This document shows, piece after piece, positions 14,685 through 23,292 of a DNA stretch of 37,047 bases. Positions within the stretch are counted from its first letter, which is position 1, and every line of letters begins with the position of its first letter. The notes beneath the pieces are model-generated. The model was not told the DNA's origin and made no database searches. It worked only from the letters and a program-made list of their open reading frames with translations. Source of the DNA: a virus; the IMG/VR virus record IMGVR_UViG_3300048672_000136, positions 1 through 37,047 of that record. One strand, given 5' to 3'. The position numbers were made by a program, and so were the translations under genes.

Positions 14685-16156
14685 TGTCTCGCACTAAGCT
14701 GCCAATTGCCAAAGGTTTTAACCGTGACGAATCGCTCACGGTGGCCGCGATTGACTGTGTGAACCTATTCCCGCACATACCTCAAGGCAAGACTATTGAG
14801 GATGGCGTGCTGTTTGGTGTTGCTGGTATTGAGCAGGTAACAGATACGGCTGTAAATGCGTTTAACCGCGGTGGAACCGCTATGGCTGGAGTTCCTTACT
14901 TTGTATGTGGCACTAAGCTATACAGTGTTACCTACACAACTGACATTTATGGGGTACGCACTTACACGGCTAATGACGTAAGTGGGGCTGAGTCAATCAA
15001 TGGAACGGCTAGAGTATTTTTTTCGAATAACGGTGTGCAGCTTGTTATTGTAGCACCTGATTATGACAGCCAATTTAATGCATGGGTTTACACCGTTGCG
15101 GGCGGTCTTGTACAAATCAGTGATAGCGATTTTGATGGCCCTGTTGCTGGTGTAGATTTCTCTTATGGTTATTTCCTGTTTCCAAAGAAAGACTCAAATA
15201 AATGGTTCCATTCTGATTTGCGTGATGGAGAATCTTACATAGCTACTGACTTCACGGTCGCAGAATCAGACCCCGATAATATTGTAGCGATAAAACCGTT
15301 GAATGGTTTGGTGTACGTGTTTGGCACTTCAACGATGGAGCCATATCAAAACATTCAGGGCGCAGGGTTCCAGTTCCAAACAATCACTTCATCAATTCAG
15401 CAAAAAGGATGCACGTCCCCTCATTCAATTGTTGAGCTAAATGGGAATCTAATGTGGATAGGCGCAGGCGTTAATGAGCAGCCTTCCATCTATGCTTCAA
15501 GCGGTGGGTTGCCTGAAAAGCTATCAAGCGCAGCTATTGATAATCTAATTTATCAAGGTGGTATCGCTGCGCTACAAAATGCCTATGCAATTAAGTGGGC
15601 AGAGCGTGGGCACTCGTTTGTTTCGATTACAGTGCCTAGTATTTGCACCATTGTGTATGATGCAATCACAGGATTGTGGCATGAGCGCAAGTCAGTAGAC
15701 AGATTCTACCAGCCGCAGCCATGGCGCGTTACATCTATGGTTGATGCCTACTCGGTTCGATTAGTCGGTGATGAGCTAAGTGGAATTATCGGCTTAATGA
15801 GCGAAGATATTTTCGCGGAATACGGAGAAGAAATCCGCTCTTATTTCACTACAGAAGCGATTGATAACACTGGCAGGCCATTCAGTATCGCGCAAGTTCA
15901 ACTGCATATGGAAACAGGATTTAATCCTGTAACCGGTCAAGGTTCTGCGCCGGTGGTTCGCATGAGCGTATCTAAAGACGGTGGCATTACCTATTCGCCA
16001 GAAATATCCCGCGAGATGGGGTCAACCGGTGATTACTATTCGGCTATCTCATGGCCTGCACTTGGTAGATTCAGTCGTTCAGCCTGTTTTAGATTTGATA
16101 TTAGCGAGCCAATTAAAAAGGTATTTGCGCGGCTGGAGGTAGAGATTAATGCTTAA
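14684..16156 (+). CDS. Packaged-DNA stabilisation protein, P22 gp10-like
   Basis: 490 aa, near the roughly 470 aa of P22 gp10. It opens KLPIAKGFNRDESL then DCVNLFPHIPQGKTI and VLFGVAGIEQVTDT, and later includes GRDL-type beta-propeller repeats such as FPKKDSNKWFHSDLRDGESY, KPLNGLVYVFGTSTME and NLMWIGAGVNEQPSIY. In P22 this hexamer forms the tail hub that seals the portal after gp4. It overlaps gp4-like by one base. The order portal, coat, gp4, gp10 is conserved in P22-like phages, which supports the call. Confidence 0.82.
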   Translation: MSRTKLPIAKGFNRDESLTVAAIDCVNLFPHIPQGKTIEDGVLFGVAGIEQVTDTAVNAFNRGGTAMAGVPYFVCGTKLYSVTYTTDIYGVRTYTANDVSGAESINGTARVFFSNNGVQLVIVAPDYDSQFNAWVYTVAGGLVQISDSDFDGPVAGVDFSYGYFLFPKKDSNKWFHSDLRDGESYIATDFTVAESDPDNIVAIKPLNGLVYVFGTSTMEPYQNIQGAGFQFQTITSSIQQKGCTSPHSIVELNGNLMWIGAGVNEQPSIYASSGGLPEKLSSAAIDNLIYQGGIAALQNAYAIKWAERGHSFVSITVPSICTIVYDAITGLWHERKSVDRFYQPQPWRVTSMVDAYSVRLVGDELSGIIGLMSEDIFAEYGEEIRSYFTTEAIDNTGRPFSIAQVQLHMETGFNPVTGQGSAPVVRMSVSKDGGITYSPEISREMGSTGDYYSAISWPALGRFSRSACFRFDISEPIKKVFARLEVEINA

Positions 16157-16388
16157 ACTTGACCGCAATAATCCAGTAGTTGATGACAAATTCAGACCCC
16201 TGCAAAAACTGCAGATGTTTGGAGAGCAATGCGCGGCACTAGAGATTCTTAGCGGTATTGGTTCACCTGAAAACGTAGTTTCTGCAAACAAAATACGTCT
16301 ATATATGGACGAAAACACCGGTGCGCTTTATATAAAGCGTGTTAATGACATTGGCGGTGATGATAAACAAGGGTGGGTATTAGTTTGA
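16149..16388 (+). CDS. Hypothetical protein, 79 aa, tail module
   Basis: Overlaps the gp10-like gene by 8 nt. The product contains KLDRNNPVVDDKFRPLQKLQMFGEQ and a polar end (IRLYMDENTGALYIKRVNDIGGD). The sequence NKIRLYMDENTGALYIK looks like a small beta hairpin of a virion protein. No family recognised. Confidence 0.65.
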   Translation: MLKLDRNNPVVDDKFRPLQKLQMFGEQCAALEILSGIGSPENVVSANKIRLYMDENTGALYIKRVNDIGGDDKQGWVLV

Positions 16389-16966
16389 ATAATTTTTTAA
16401 AGATGAGTGATGGCGCAAACGTGATGCCTTTATTGCTTGCAATTCATAGGCTAGAAAAATCTCATAGTGCATGGAAAGAAGACACGTATTTACGCGATTA
16501 CCCACAGGGTCCATTTGGTGATACGGAATCTATTATTTTGAGATTTCCTGATAGATCTGTACATGCAACAGAAGACGCGCTTAAAGAGCATTTAGCTAAT
16601 TTTGACCAGCATGAAAACTACGACCAGCCAATATTTAAGCTTTTGCCAGAAGCAAGGCCGCTCATTTTTACGCTTATGTCATTTGTTAATGGCGAGAGGC
16701 TAGGTCGATGCATGATTAACAAATTAAAGGCTGGCGGTGTTATTTATCCACATGCTGATACTCCTGTACATGCTGAATACTGGGATAGATTCCACATTAT
16801 TTTACAATCTCAGGCAGGTAGTAATTTCAGATGCGGTGATGAAGTCGTAAATATGCAGCAAGGTGAGGTCTGGTGGTTTAACAATAAGCTTGAACATGAA
16901 GTAATTAATAATTCAGCCGATGACAGAATCCACTTAGTTATCGATATTAGGACTAGCAAGCCATGA
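16385..16966 (+). CDS. Aspartyl/asparaginyl beta-hydroxylase-like 2-oxoglutarate oxygenase
   Basis: 193 aa from TTG 16385, which overlaps the preceding stop and has GGGTGG just upstream; GTG 16373 is an alternative. The protein shows the full iron and cofactor set: H123-A-D125 in VIYPHADT, second histidine H171 in LEHEVINN, and the 2-oxoglutarate-binding R181 ten residues later (DDRIHLVIDIR). EVWWFNN before H171 matches the aspartyl/asparaginyl hydroxylase family. It would hydroxylate a side chain with O2, Fe(II) and 2-oxoglutarate. It sits inside the virion operon with a GNAT gene, suggesting modification of a phage or host protein; the substrate is unknown. Confidence 0.82.
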   Translation: MNNFLKMSDGANVMPLLLAIHRLEKSHSAWKEDTYLRDYPQGPFGDTESIILRFPDRSVHATEDALKEHLANFDQHENYDQPIFKLLPEARPLIFTLMSFVNGERLGRCMINKLKAGGVIYPHADTPVHAEYWDRFHIILQSQAGSNFRCGDEVVNMQQGEVWWFNNKLEHEVINNSADDRIHLVIDIRTSKP

Positions 16967-17418
16967 TTACAGCGCAAATTGAAAGTTTTGAAAAAACACT
17001 AGGCGAGTTCAGCCCTTTATTCCCTATTCACTACGAGGAATTAGCGCTTAACAAAGATAAGGTTCCTCTTGACCCACAATACGATATTTATATTGATCGT
17101 GAGCAGCGAGGTGAGTTGTTATTTGTAACTTTGCGAGAGCTAGGGAATCCGGTTGGCTACTTTATTGGGTTCATAAATCCAGCATTACATTACAAAACCT
17201 GCCTCACTTGCATTATGGATATTTTCTACGTATCGCCTGAATATCGCGGCAATGGCGGCGGTAAATTATTGTTTACATTTGTTGAGAAAGAATTGAAAAG
17301 GCGCGGTGTTGATCGTTGGTTTGTCGGCTCAAAATTGCATAAAGATTCAAGCTGGCTATTTGAAAATTTAGGCTTTGAAAAAGTAGAGATTTATTACTCT
17401 AAATGGTTGGGTGATTAA
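16963..17418 (+). CDS. GNAT-family acetyltransferase
   Basis: 151 aa overlapping the hydroxylase gene by 4 nt (ATGA type). The acetyl-CoA-binding motif A is IFYVSPEYRGNGGGKLLF, with RGNGGG as the pyrophosphate loop, and the family's C-terminal strand is WLFENLGFEKVEIYYSKWL. Such enzymes move an acetyl group to amines of proteins or small molecules. It is paired with a hydroxylase in a structural operon. Phage GNAT genes at this position between neck and ejection genes are common, and no target is known. Confidence 0.85.
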   Translation: MITAQIESFEKTLGEFSPLFPIHYEELALNKDKVPLDPQYDIYIDREQRGELLFVTLRELGNPVGYFIGFINPALHYKTCLTCIMDIFYVSPEYRGNGGGKLLFTFVEKELKRRGVDRWFVGSKLHKDSSWLFENLGFEKVEIYYSKWLGD

Positions 17419-17419
17419 T

Positions 17420-17962
17420 ATGGTTGCAGCGGCAGTAATTGGATCAGCGGTAGTTGGTGCCTATTCATCAAATAAAGCATCTAAGCAAGTAGCAGCAGGC
17501 CAGCAAAAGGGGCTTGATACTTCCAATGCTTTAAATCAGCAAGCAATAGGTCAAGCTAAAGACTATTTCAACATTGGGCAAAAATCTGCACAAGCTGGAT
17601 TCCAAAGCTCTTTAGATTTCTTTAAGAATGCGCAGCCTGCTAAATATGCACCGATGATTCAAGGCAATGTTGCTGCTCAAAAGGTGATCGGACAAGGCGC
17701 TACGCAGGCTAATAATGCCATTCTAGGTCTACCAGTAGATATGTCATTTGCTAATCAGCCACAAGCCATACAGCCAGATTATTCAGCGATTCAGAACGCC
17801 AAAGTTCCCGTGTTAGGCGGTCAACAAATAGCCAATGAGCAAGCAGCACAGCAAGCGATTCAACAGCAGCAGCAAGCTAATCAAGCTGCAGCTAATTCCA
17901 CTAATGAAACATACGCAAGATATGCCCAACAGGGGCGCGGTTACATGTTGGGGGCTAGATAA
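17420..17962 (+). CDS. Probable internal virion (DNA ejection) protein 1
   Basis: 180 aa. ATG 17420 is preferred; GTG 17411 overlaps the GNAT stop. It begins with a hydrophobic helix (VAAAVIGSAVVGAYSS, residues 2-17), a typical leading segment of small phage ejection proteins, followed by Ala/Gln-rich helices (SKQVAAGQQKGLDTSNALNQQAIGQAKDYF) and a Gln run near 150-160. It is the first of several such proteins, so it may be the P22 gp7-like member that enters the host envelope with the DNA. Similarity to gp7 is by position and composition, not by motif. Confidence 0.6.
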   Translation: MVAAAVIGSAVVGAYSSNKASKQVAAGQQKGLDTSNALNQQAIGQAKDYFNIGQKSAQAGFQSSLDFFKNAQPAKYAPMIQGNVAAQKVIGQGATQANNAILGLPVDMSFANQPQAIQPDYSAIQNAKVPVLGGQQIANEQAAQQAIQQQQQANQAAANSTNETYARYAQQGRGYMLGAR

Positions 17963-19827
17963 TGGGTATATTAAATCCACAGCTATTAGGTCAGCCAAGC
18001 GCATTACCTGCACAGCAAGTGCCACAAACTGGCTTGATTGGCTCAGAACAGGCTTTAATTCAGGGTCAGTATGGCAATGAGATAGCGTTACAGGGCGGAC
18101 TAAATCAGTCTACAAACACAATCAATCAAGGCGTGATGCAAAGCGCGAATACGTTATACGGTGGCGTAAACCAGTCTAATCAAATGCTTAATCAGGGGTT
18201 GCTTGGCTCTACAGGCTCAATCCTTGGCGGGGCGTCTGGCGCAGTTAATGCGATGAATCAAGGATACCAAGGAGCCACTACAGCATTGAGTGGGTTTAAT
18301 CCTAGCTACAATGCCGCTCAAGTAAATCCAGTGTATGCGCAAGGTGTGCAAAATATTGATGCTCAGAATATTAATGCGCAATACCTGCAAAATCAGCCAC
18401 AAGTAAATGCACAGTATTTGCAAAATCAACCTAATGTGAATGCTGTAAGCAATAGCTTTTCGGCTAATACAAATGTAGGTGCAAATATTACTGATCCACT
18501 AAATCAAGGTGCTGCAAACTTCCAAGGTTTTTTAGGTGGCGGTCAAGGTGCAGCAAAATTACAGGCTGACTTAACCGGAGCAAATGGTACAGCGGCTCAA
18601 CAAGCAGCTTATGCGACTTATCAGTCATCACCAGCAATGCAATATCAAATGGATCAAATGCAGCGTGCAACAGAGAGAAGTGCCGCAGCTCGTGGTGGTT
18701 CTTTGGGTGGTAATGTGCTGCTAGAGCTGCAACGAAATGCGGCTGGTATTGCTACGCAAGATTATCAAAACCAATTTAACAATATTAACACCGTTGCCAA
18801 TCAGGGGATTAATGCTGCAAATCAAATTGCAGGATTAAAATCTACACAGGCTGGAATTGCTGGTAACTTACAGCAAGCAGGTATTGCAGCAGATGCTCAA
18901 GCAGCAATAGCTAACCAAGATGCAGCGATGCGCGCACAATTAGCAAATCAAAGTACCGGCCTGCAAACTGGATTGGCAAATCAGCAAGTTGGCATGCAAT
19001 CGCAGATTGCAAATCAGAATATGGGATACCAAACTGGTGTTGCAAATCAGCAAGCCGGAATGCAGGCACAATTAGCAAATCAAGATACTGCACTGCGCGC
19101 TCAATTAGCTAACCAAAATGCAGGAATGCAAACCAATCTTGCAAATCAGCAGGCTGGGATGCAGGCAGGACTATCAAACCAATCTGCTACAAATCAGCAA
19201 CAAATGTTTGCGCAAGAGCAGAAAGCGAATATCGCCAGTAAATTAGCTGATCTTTCTAGTATGTACGGAATTAACACCGGTAACTTACTTTCTAGTACTG
19301 GCAATTTGTTAGGCCAGAATCAGCTTGGTGTTGCACAAACTCAGGCCGGTAACGTATTTGGTGCGGCGGGTAATGTAGCTCAGGCTCAGTTAGGCGCGGC
19401 TGAGAATATCGCCAATAACCAACTTGGCACCAGTCAAATACTTGGACAGTCTCGCTACGCCACTGGCACCAACTTAGCCTCTGGCAGAACTGCGGCAGGT
19501 AATGCTATTGCCCAAAATGCGTCAAGTGCGGCAAGTAATATTGGAAACCTTTTATCCCAACAAGGTGTTAATATTTCTAACCAAATGGCAAATGATATTA
19601 GCAATGTTACAAATATGATGTATGGATATGGACTGCAAGATCAAGTCAGTAATCAACAACTTGCCTCTATGATTGCCAATATCACAGTTGGTCAAGCGAC
19701 AAACTCACAAAATGCCTATTCAAATATTGGTCAAGCACAAGCGGCCGGAACTATGGGGGTAGGTAACGCCATCCAAAGCGGATTACAGGGTGCGTATTCA
19801 ACGGGTGTACTAGGGGGGGGCAAGTAA
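17962..19827 (+). CDS. Probable internal virion (ejection) protein 2 with hendecad repeats
   Basis: 621 aa, very rich in Ala, Asn, Gln and Gly and almost without charged residues, a composition typical of proteins ejected into the cell with phage DNA (P22 gp20-like). It contains nine tandem 11-residue repeats of type LANQxxGMQxQ at residues 316-414, and looser NQ repeats before and after. It has no Cys or Trp. The 11-residue period suits a right-handed coiled coil or stacked helices able to form a channel across the periplasm; the function is inferred. The start codon overlaps the end of the previous gene by one base. Confidence 0.62.
   Translation: MGILNPQLLGQPSALPAQQVPQTGLIGSEQALIQGQYGNEIALQGGLNQSTNTINQGVMQSANTLYGGVNQSNQMLNQGLLGSTGSILGGASGAVNAMNQGYQGATTALSGFNPSYNAAQVNPVYAQGVQNIDAQNINAQYLQNQPQVNAQYLQNQPNVNAVSNSFSANTNVGANITDPLNQGAANFQGFLGGGQGAAKLQADLTGANGTAAQQAAYATYQSSPAMQYQMDQMQRATERSAAARGGSLGGNVLLELQRNAAGIATQDYQNQFNNINTVANQGINAANQIAGLKSTQAGIAGNLQQAGIAADAQAAIANQDAAMRAQLANQSTGLQTGLANQQVGMQSQIANQNMGYQTGVANQQAGMQAQLANQDTALRAQLANQNAGMQTNLANQQAGMQAGLSNQSATNQQQMFAQEQKANIASKLADLSSMYGINTGNLLSSTGNLLGQNQLGVAQTQAGNVFGAAGNVAQAQLGAAENIANNQLGTSQILGQSRYATGTNLASGRTAAGNAIAQNASSAASNIGNLLSQQGVNISNQMANDISNVTNMMYGYGLQDQVSNQQLASMIANITVGQATNSQNAYSNIGQAQAAGTMGVGNAIQSGLQGAYSTGVLGGGK
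18907..19203 (+). repeat. Nine tandem 33-bp coding repeats
   Basis: Each 33-bp unit encodes an 11-residue segment beginning [LIV]-[AS]-N-Q. The nine units run without gaps at 33-bp spacing. Codons vary between units, so the protein rather than the DNA is conserved. Confidence 0.85.
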
Positions 19828-19895
19828 TGAAGCCTGCTGCTGGTAACTCAGTTGGAACTATCAATAACGGTCAATATTACGGGGCATATGCATAA
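19827..19895 (+). CDS. 22-aa peptide between ejection genes
   Basis: ATG 19827 overlaps the previous stop (TAATG) and is preceded by a run of eight Gs, a strong but unusual ribosome site. The peptide MKPAAGNSVGTINNGQYYGAYA ends with TAATG shared with the next gene's ATG 19895. Coupling at both ends suggests it is translated. It may be a linker that passes ribosomes on, or a small virion peptide. Function unknown. Confidence 0.45.
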   Translation: MKPAAGNSVGTINNGQYYGAYA

Positions 19896-21094
19896 TGGAC
19901 GGTGGAATTTTAGGTGCAATCGCTAACCCTCAAATGGCTGACGTAGCTGGAGCGTTAAGCTATCGCCAAGCGAAAATAGACAAAGATGAGGCTAAGCGTA
20001 AAGAACTGCGAATGAATCAGCTTATCGCGCAAGCTATTCCAAATATGGCAGAAGATTCTCCCTTACGTGAAATAGCACAGACCGACCCACAAAAGTTCGC
20101 AATGATGGCGAAGGTGTTAAATATTCCATTGAATGAAGGTGAGCGCTTCGAACAATTACGCTCGCGTGTTGGTCAGTTATCGGCATTAGCTGAAAGTGAC
20201 CCGCGTGAAGCCTATCAGTACGCGCAACGCATACAAGCAGAAAATCAACGCAATGGAATACAAGATGCAAACCTTGATAAATGGCTGCAAACCGTTGATA
20301 AAGATCCAATTACAGGGTTTAACGCTTTGCATGTGATGAACCAATCGCTTAACCCTGTTAAGGCTAAAGAAGGCTTTACTTTAGGCGAAGGTCAGAAAAG
20401 ATTTGATGCGCAAGGCAAAGAAATTGCTTCCGTTGAGAAAACCTACAATCCTAACGCGCCAGAAAATAGACCTACAGCTAACGCTCAAGATCTAGCAACT
20501 TATAAGGCAATGAAGCGCGCAGGCGATCCAGACGCAGAGGGATTTGGTAGATCTATTGGGATCGTATCTAAAGAGGGTGAGAAGCTATCTTCCTTTGCTG
20601 AAAAGGCTATTGCTGATGCTAGCGATGCGGCTAATGCTTCTCGATCATCCGCAGCAAGATATTCAACACTTGCTGATAATTTAAGAAAAGCGTCTGGTAT
20701 GGGCAGAGGCTTAAAAGCAACATGGGGCGAATGGCTCAAAGAGCAAACTGGAAACCAAGACGAGATTACTGCATTGCGCAAAGAGGCTCTTGGAATTACC
20801 AATAGTGAGGCTATTGCAAGCCTCCCACCGGGGCCTGCTACTGACCGCGATATTGAAATGGCTAAGGCTCCATTTCCTACCGAGAAATCAGATCCAAAAT
20901 ATGTTGCTGACTGGCTTGGTGCTGTTTCTAGATTACAGCAGAAAAAAGCTGAATATGCAGAGTTTAAAGCGCAATTTATTACTGACCATGGCACGGTGCG
21001 TGGCGATGGGAAAAGCCTGTCTAGCGCTTGGAAAGAATTGCAAAAAAGCGCACAGCCAGCGGTAGGGCGCTTTAAGATTGAGGTTAGCAACTAA
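19895..21094 (+). CDS. Probable internal virion (ejection) protein 3
   Basis: 399 aa, highly helical and charged. The first 120 residues carry heptad-like patterns (LSYRQAKIDKDEAKRKELRMNQ in two parts, LREIAQTDPQKFAMMAKVL). A P-rich NPNAPENRPTANAQ linker near 186-199 leads to a second helical region (residues 230-399) including SEAIASLPPGPATDRDIEMAKAPFP. The GPATDRDIE-x-A-x-FP block is familiar from podovirus internal proteins of the gp16/gp20 region. It is placed among ejection genes and just after a short coupled peptide. Exact role not known. Confidence 0.6.
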   Translation: MDGGILGAIANPQMADVAGALSYRQAKIDKDEAKRKELRMNQLIAQAIPNMAEDSPLREIAQTDPQKFAMMAKVLNIPLNEGERFEQLRSRVGQLSALAESDPREAYQYAQRIQAENQRNGIQDANLDKWLQTVDKDPITGFNALHVMNQSLNPVKAKEGFTLGEGQKRFDAQGKEIASVEKTYNPNAPENRPTANAQDLATYKAMKRAGDPDAEGFGRSIGIVSKEGEKLSSFAEKAIADASDAANASRSSAARYSTLADNLRKASGMGRGLKATWGEWLKEQTGNQDEITALRKEALGITNSEAIASLPPGPATDRDIEMAKAPFPTEKSDPKYVADWLGAVSRLQQKKAEYAEFKAQFITDHGTVRGDGKSLSSAWKELQKSAQPAVGRFKIEVSN

Positions 21095-23292
21095 TGCCTA
21101 AGTACACAGTAACAGACCCACAAACAGGCCGCAAAGTCACTTTAACCGGTGACTCTCCGCCTACTGAGAAAGAGCTTGAAGAGATTTTTGCGTCATTGCC
21201 TGCGCCAAAACAAGTAGAACAACAAGATCAGCCCAAAAAAGATGAATACCAAGGCGATAAGCTGCAAATATTAAACCCTTTTGGCGAGAATATTGAAACC
21301 CCTATCCCGCTGGGCGGCAATACAGAGAAATTCATGCAGGGCATGGGGCTTGGGTTTGCCCAAGTTGGGCGAGGTGTAAAGAATCTTACTGGCTTTGGCG
21401 AGAAAAATATCAATGCAGAATTTGACAAGGCGCTTACTGACAATAGTGGTATGGCGATGGCTGGGAAAATCGCAGGAAACGCGCTCCCATTCTTACCTGC
21501 TGGCCTTGCGTCAGTGGGCGGCTCAGCGCTTCGCAGCGTTGGCTATCAGGCTGCTGTTGGCGGGTTACAGGGCGCTACAACTGCGTCAGGCGATGGTGGT
21601 AGTAATGCGGAAGTTCTCGGAAGTGGATTATTGGGAGCTGGCATTGGTGGTGCTGTACAAGCTGCTAGCCCTTATGTTGGTCGCGTACTTGGTTCACTAG
21701 CTAAAAAGTATGGCTTTGGTTCTGCTGATAAATTGATTGATCCGCTAACCGGTGCGCCTAATCAGGCTGCGCGTGACATTTTAGCGCGTGAAGGTGTTGA
21801 TCCTGCTACGTTGAGCGCGCCATTGCAAAGTTCTGAGTTGGCAACAGCTCCAGCAATTAAACGTGGCGAAGAAATAGCGGCAACAATGACCGTAAATCCT
21901 GCTAGAGTAGCAGCCAATGAGCGCGCAGGAATTCAGGCGCCTATTGCGGCCTTAACTGATGATGTTGCGGCTCAAGAGCTTGGCGGTTCGTTGGCTGCTG
22001 TGCAAGGTTCGCAAGCAAGTGAGGCACTAGACTCTTACACAAAATCATTAACTGATCACGCTAAAAAGATCACAGAAGATGCTGTTGGCAGTCTTGATAG
22101 TGGCGCAGTAAGCGAGTCGCTAAAAATGAGCATGCAAGATACCATTAAACGGCTTGGCGATGACTCGTCTGTCATTTACAGCAAAATTAATGAGCTTGTG
22201 CCACAAAATACGATTATAAATTCAAAGCCTTTATTAAATGAGATACAAAAGCGCGCAGCTAATCGACAAGAGGGTATAAAAGGACTTTCCGCTGTTGAGC
22301 AAGACGTTTTTAAGACAATGAAGGGTAAGCCTACCTACGCAGACGTTGACGCGCTCAGAAAGAAGATTGGCGACTCAATTGGCAGCTTCAAAGGTCATTA
22401 TGTAAACGAAGAAAAAGGCACCCTTAATAGACTTTATGGCCAGCTCACAAGAATTCAGGAAGGTGTAGCAGATCAAGTCGGAAATGGCGCTGGAACACTT
22501 TGGAAAAGCGCAAAAGAGATGGATGTTGCGCGATTCAAGGCTCAAGAGGGGAGCGAGTATTTATTTGGTTCAAATCTTGCTGGATCAGTTTCTAAAAAAA
22601 TGGAATCTGCAATAAGCATGTTGGCAAAAAGAGAGCCAAAAGCATTTCAGCAAGTCATTAAAAATGTGCCAGATGATTACAAAGGCAAGGTTTTAATGAG
22701 TGCGCTTGATAACGTAATGCGCAAATCGTATGCGTCCGGCGATGTTCTTGATGCTAACGGATTTGCAAAGTTTTGGGGTGAGCTAAGCAGAAGCCCTACC
22801 AACAAGGCAATGCTAACAAAACATTTGCCAGAAGGTGCATCCGAGCGATTGGATGACATGGCGATCATGGCTCAGGGGCTGGCCAACATAAACAAGAACA
22901 AAGTAAGAACCGGTATAGTTCCCGATGCAATGAAAGACTTTAATCAAACAAAGGGAATAATCGGCAAGCTTTACGGGTTCTCGCAAAAGGCTAGTATGGC
23001 TCCAAGCGCAGGAATGCGCGCTGCTGGCGTTGTCGCTGAACTAGCTGCGAAGACCAGAACAGATGCAGTGAGGGCGGCTGATGATTTGCTTGCAAGCCCA
23101 GAGTTTAGAACTGCAGTATTGTCGACAAACAAAGGGCCAAAGATCGCGCAAATAGCTGAGGCCAGACTAAAGAAAACCGATGCTTACAAGGCATATTTAA
23201 ACGAGCTGCAAAAAACTAACAGCAAAAAAGCGCTTAACGCAGTATCGTCTCAAGGCTTAATTGGCTATTTATTGAGTGGTGAAGAAGAATGA
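21094..23292 (+). CDS. Probable large ejection protein, P22 gp16-like
   Basis: 732 aa. Starts PKYTVTDPQTGRKVTLTGDSPPTEKELEEIF in two segments, the YxVTDP-TGxxxxxTGDxPPTExEL-xIF head found on many phage internal proteins. After residue 70 come Gly/Ala-rich hydrophobic stretches (MAMAGKIAGNALPFLPAGLASVGG; GLLGAGIGGAVQAA) able to span a membrane, then a long helical body and a basic end. This architecture fits the largest ejected protein that helps DNA cross the inner membrane. It starts on the last base of the previous gene. There is no enzymatic motif, and no lysozyme domain is seen. Confidence 0.68.
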   Translation: MPKYTVTDPQTGRKVTLTGDSPPTEKELEEIFASLPAPKQVEQQDQPKKDEYQGDKLQILNPFGENIETPIPLGGNTEKFMQGMGLGFAQVGRGVKNLTGFGEKNINAEFDKALTDNSGMAMAGKIAGNALPFLPAGLASVGGSALRSVGYQAAVGGLQGATTASGDGGSNAEVLGSGLLGAGIGGAVQAASPYVGRVLGSLAKKYGFGSADKLIDPLTGAPNQAARDILAREGVDPATLSAPLQSSELATAPAIKRGEEIAATMTVNPARVAANERAGIQAPIAALTDDVAAQELGGSLAAVQGSQASEALDSYTKSLTDHAKKITEDAVGSLDSGAVSESLKMSMQDTIKRLGDDSSVIYSKINELVPQNTIINSKPLLNEIQKRAANRQEGIKGLSAVEQDVFKTMKGKPTYADVDALRKKIGDSIGSFKGHYVNEEKGTLNRLYGQLTRIQEGVADQVGNGAGTLWKSAKEMDVARFKAQEGSEYLFGSNLAGSVSKKMESAISMLAKREPKAFQQVIKNVPDDYKGKVLMSALDNVMRKSYASGDVLDANGFAKFWGELSRSPTNKAMLTKHLPEGASERLDDMAIMAQGLANINKNKVRTGIVPDAMKDFNQTKGIIGKLYGFSQKASMAPSAGMRAAGVVAELAAKTRTDAVRAADDLLASPEFRTAVLSTNKGPKIAQIAEARLKKTDAYKAYLNELQKTNSKKALNAVSSQGLIGYLLSGEEE

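Noticed and set aside
18907-19203. CRISPR-like regular repeat
   Set aside because: The 33-bp periodicity is a coding repeat with no spacers and with codon-level variation.
20500-21090. 196-aa reverse-strand frame
   Set aside because: Antisense of an ejection-protein gene that is coupled on both sides; no ribosome site or motif.
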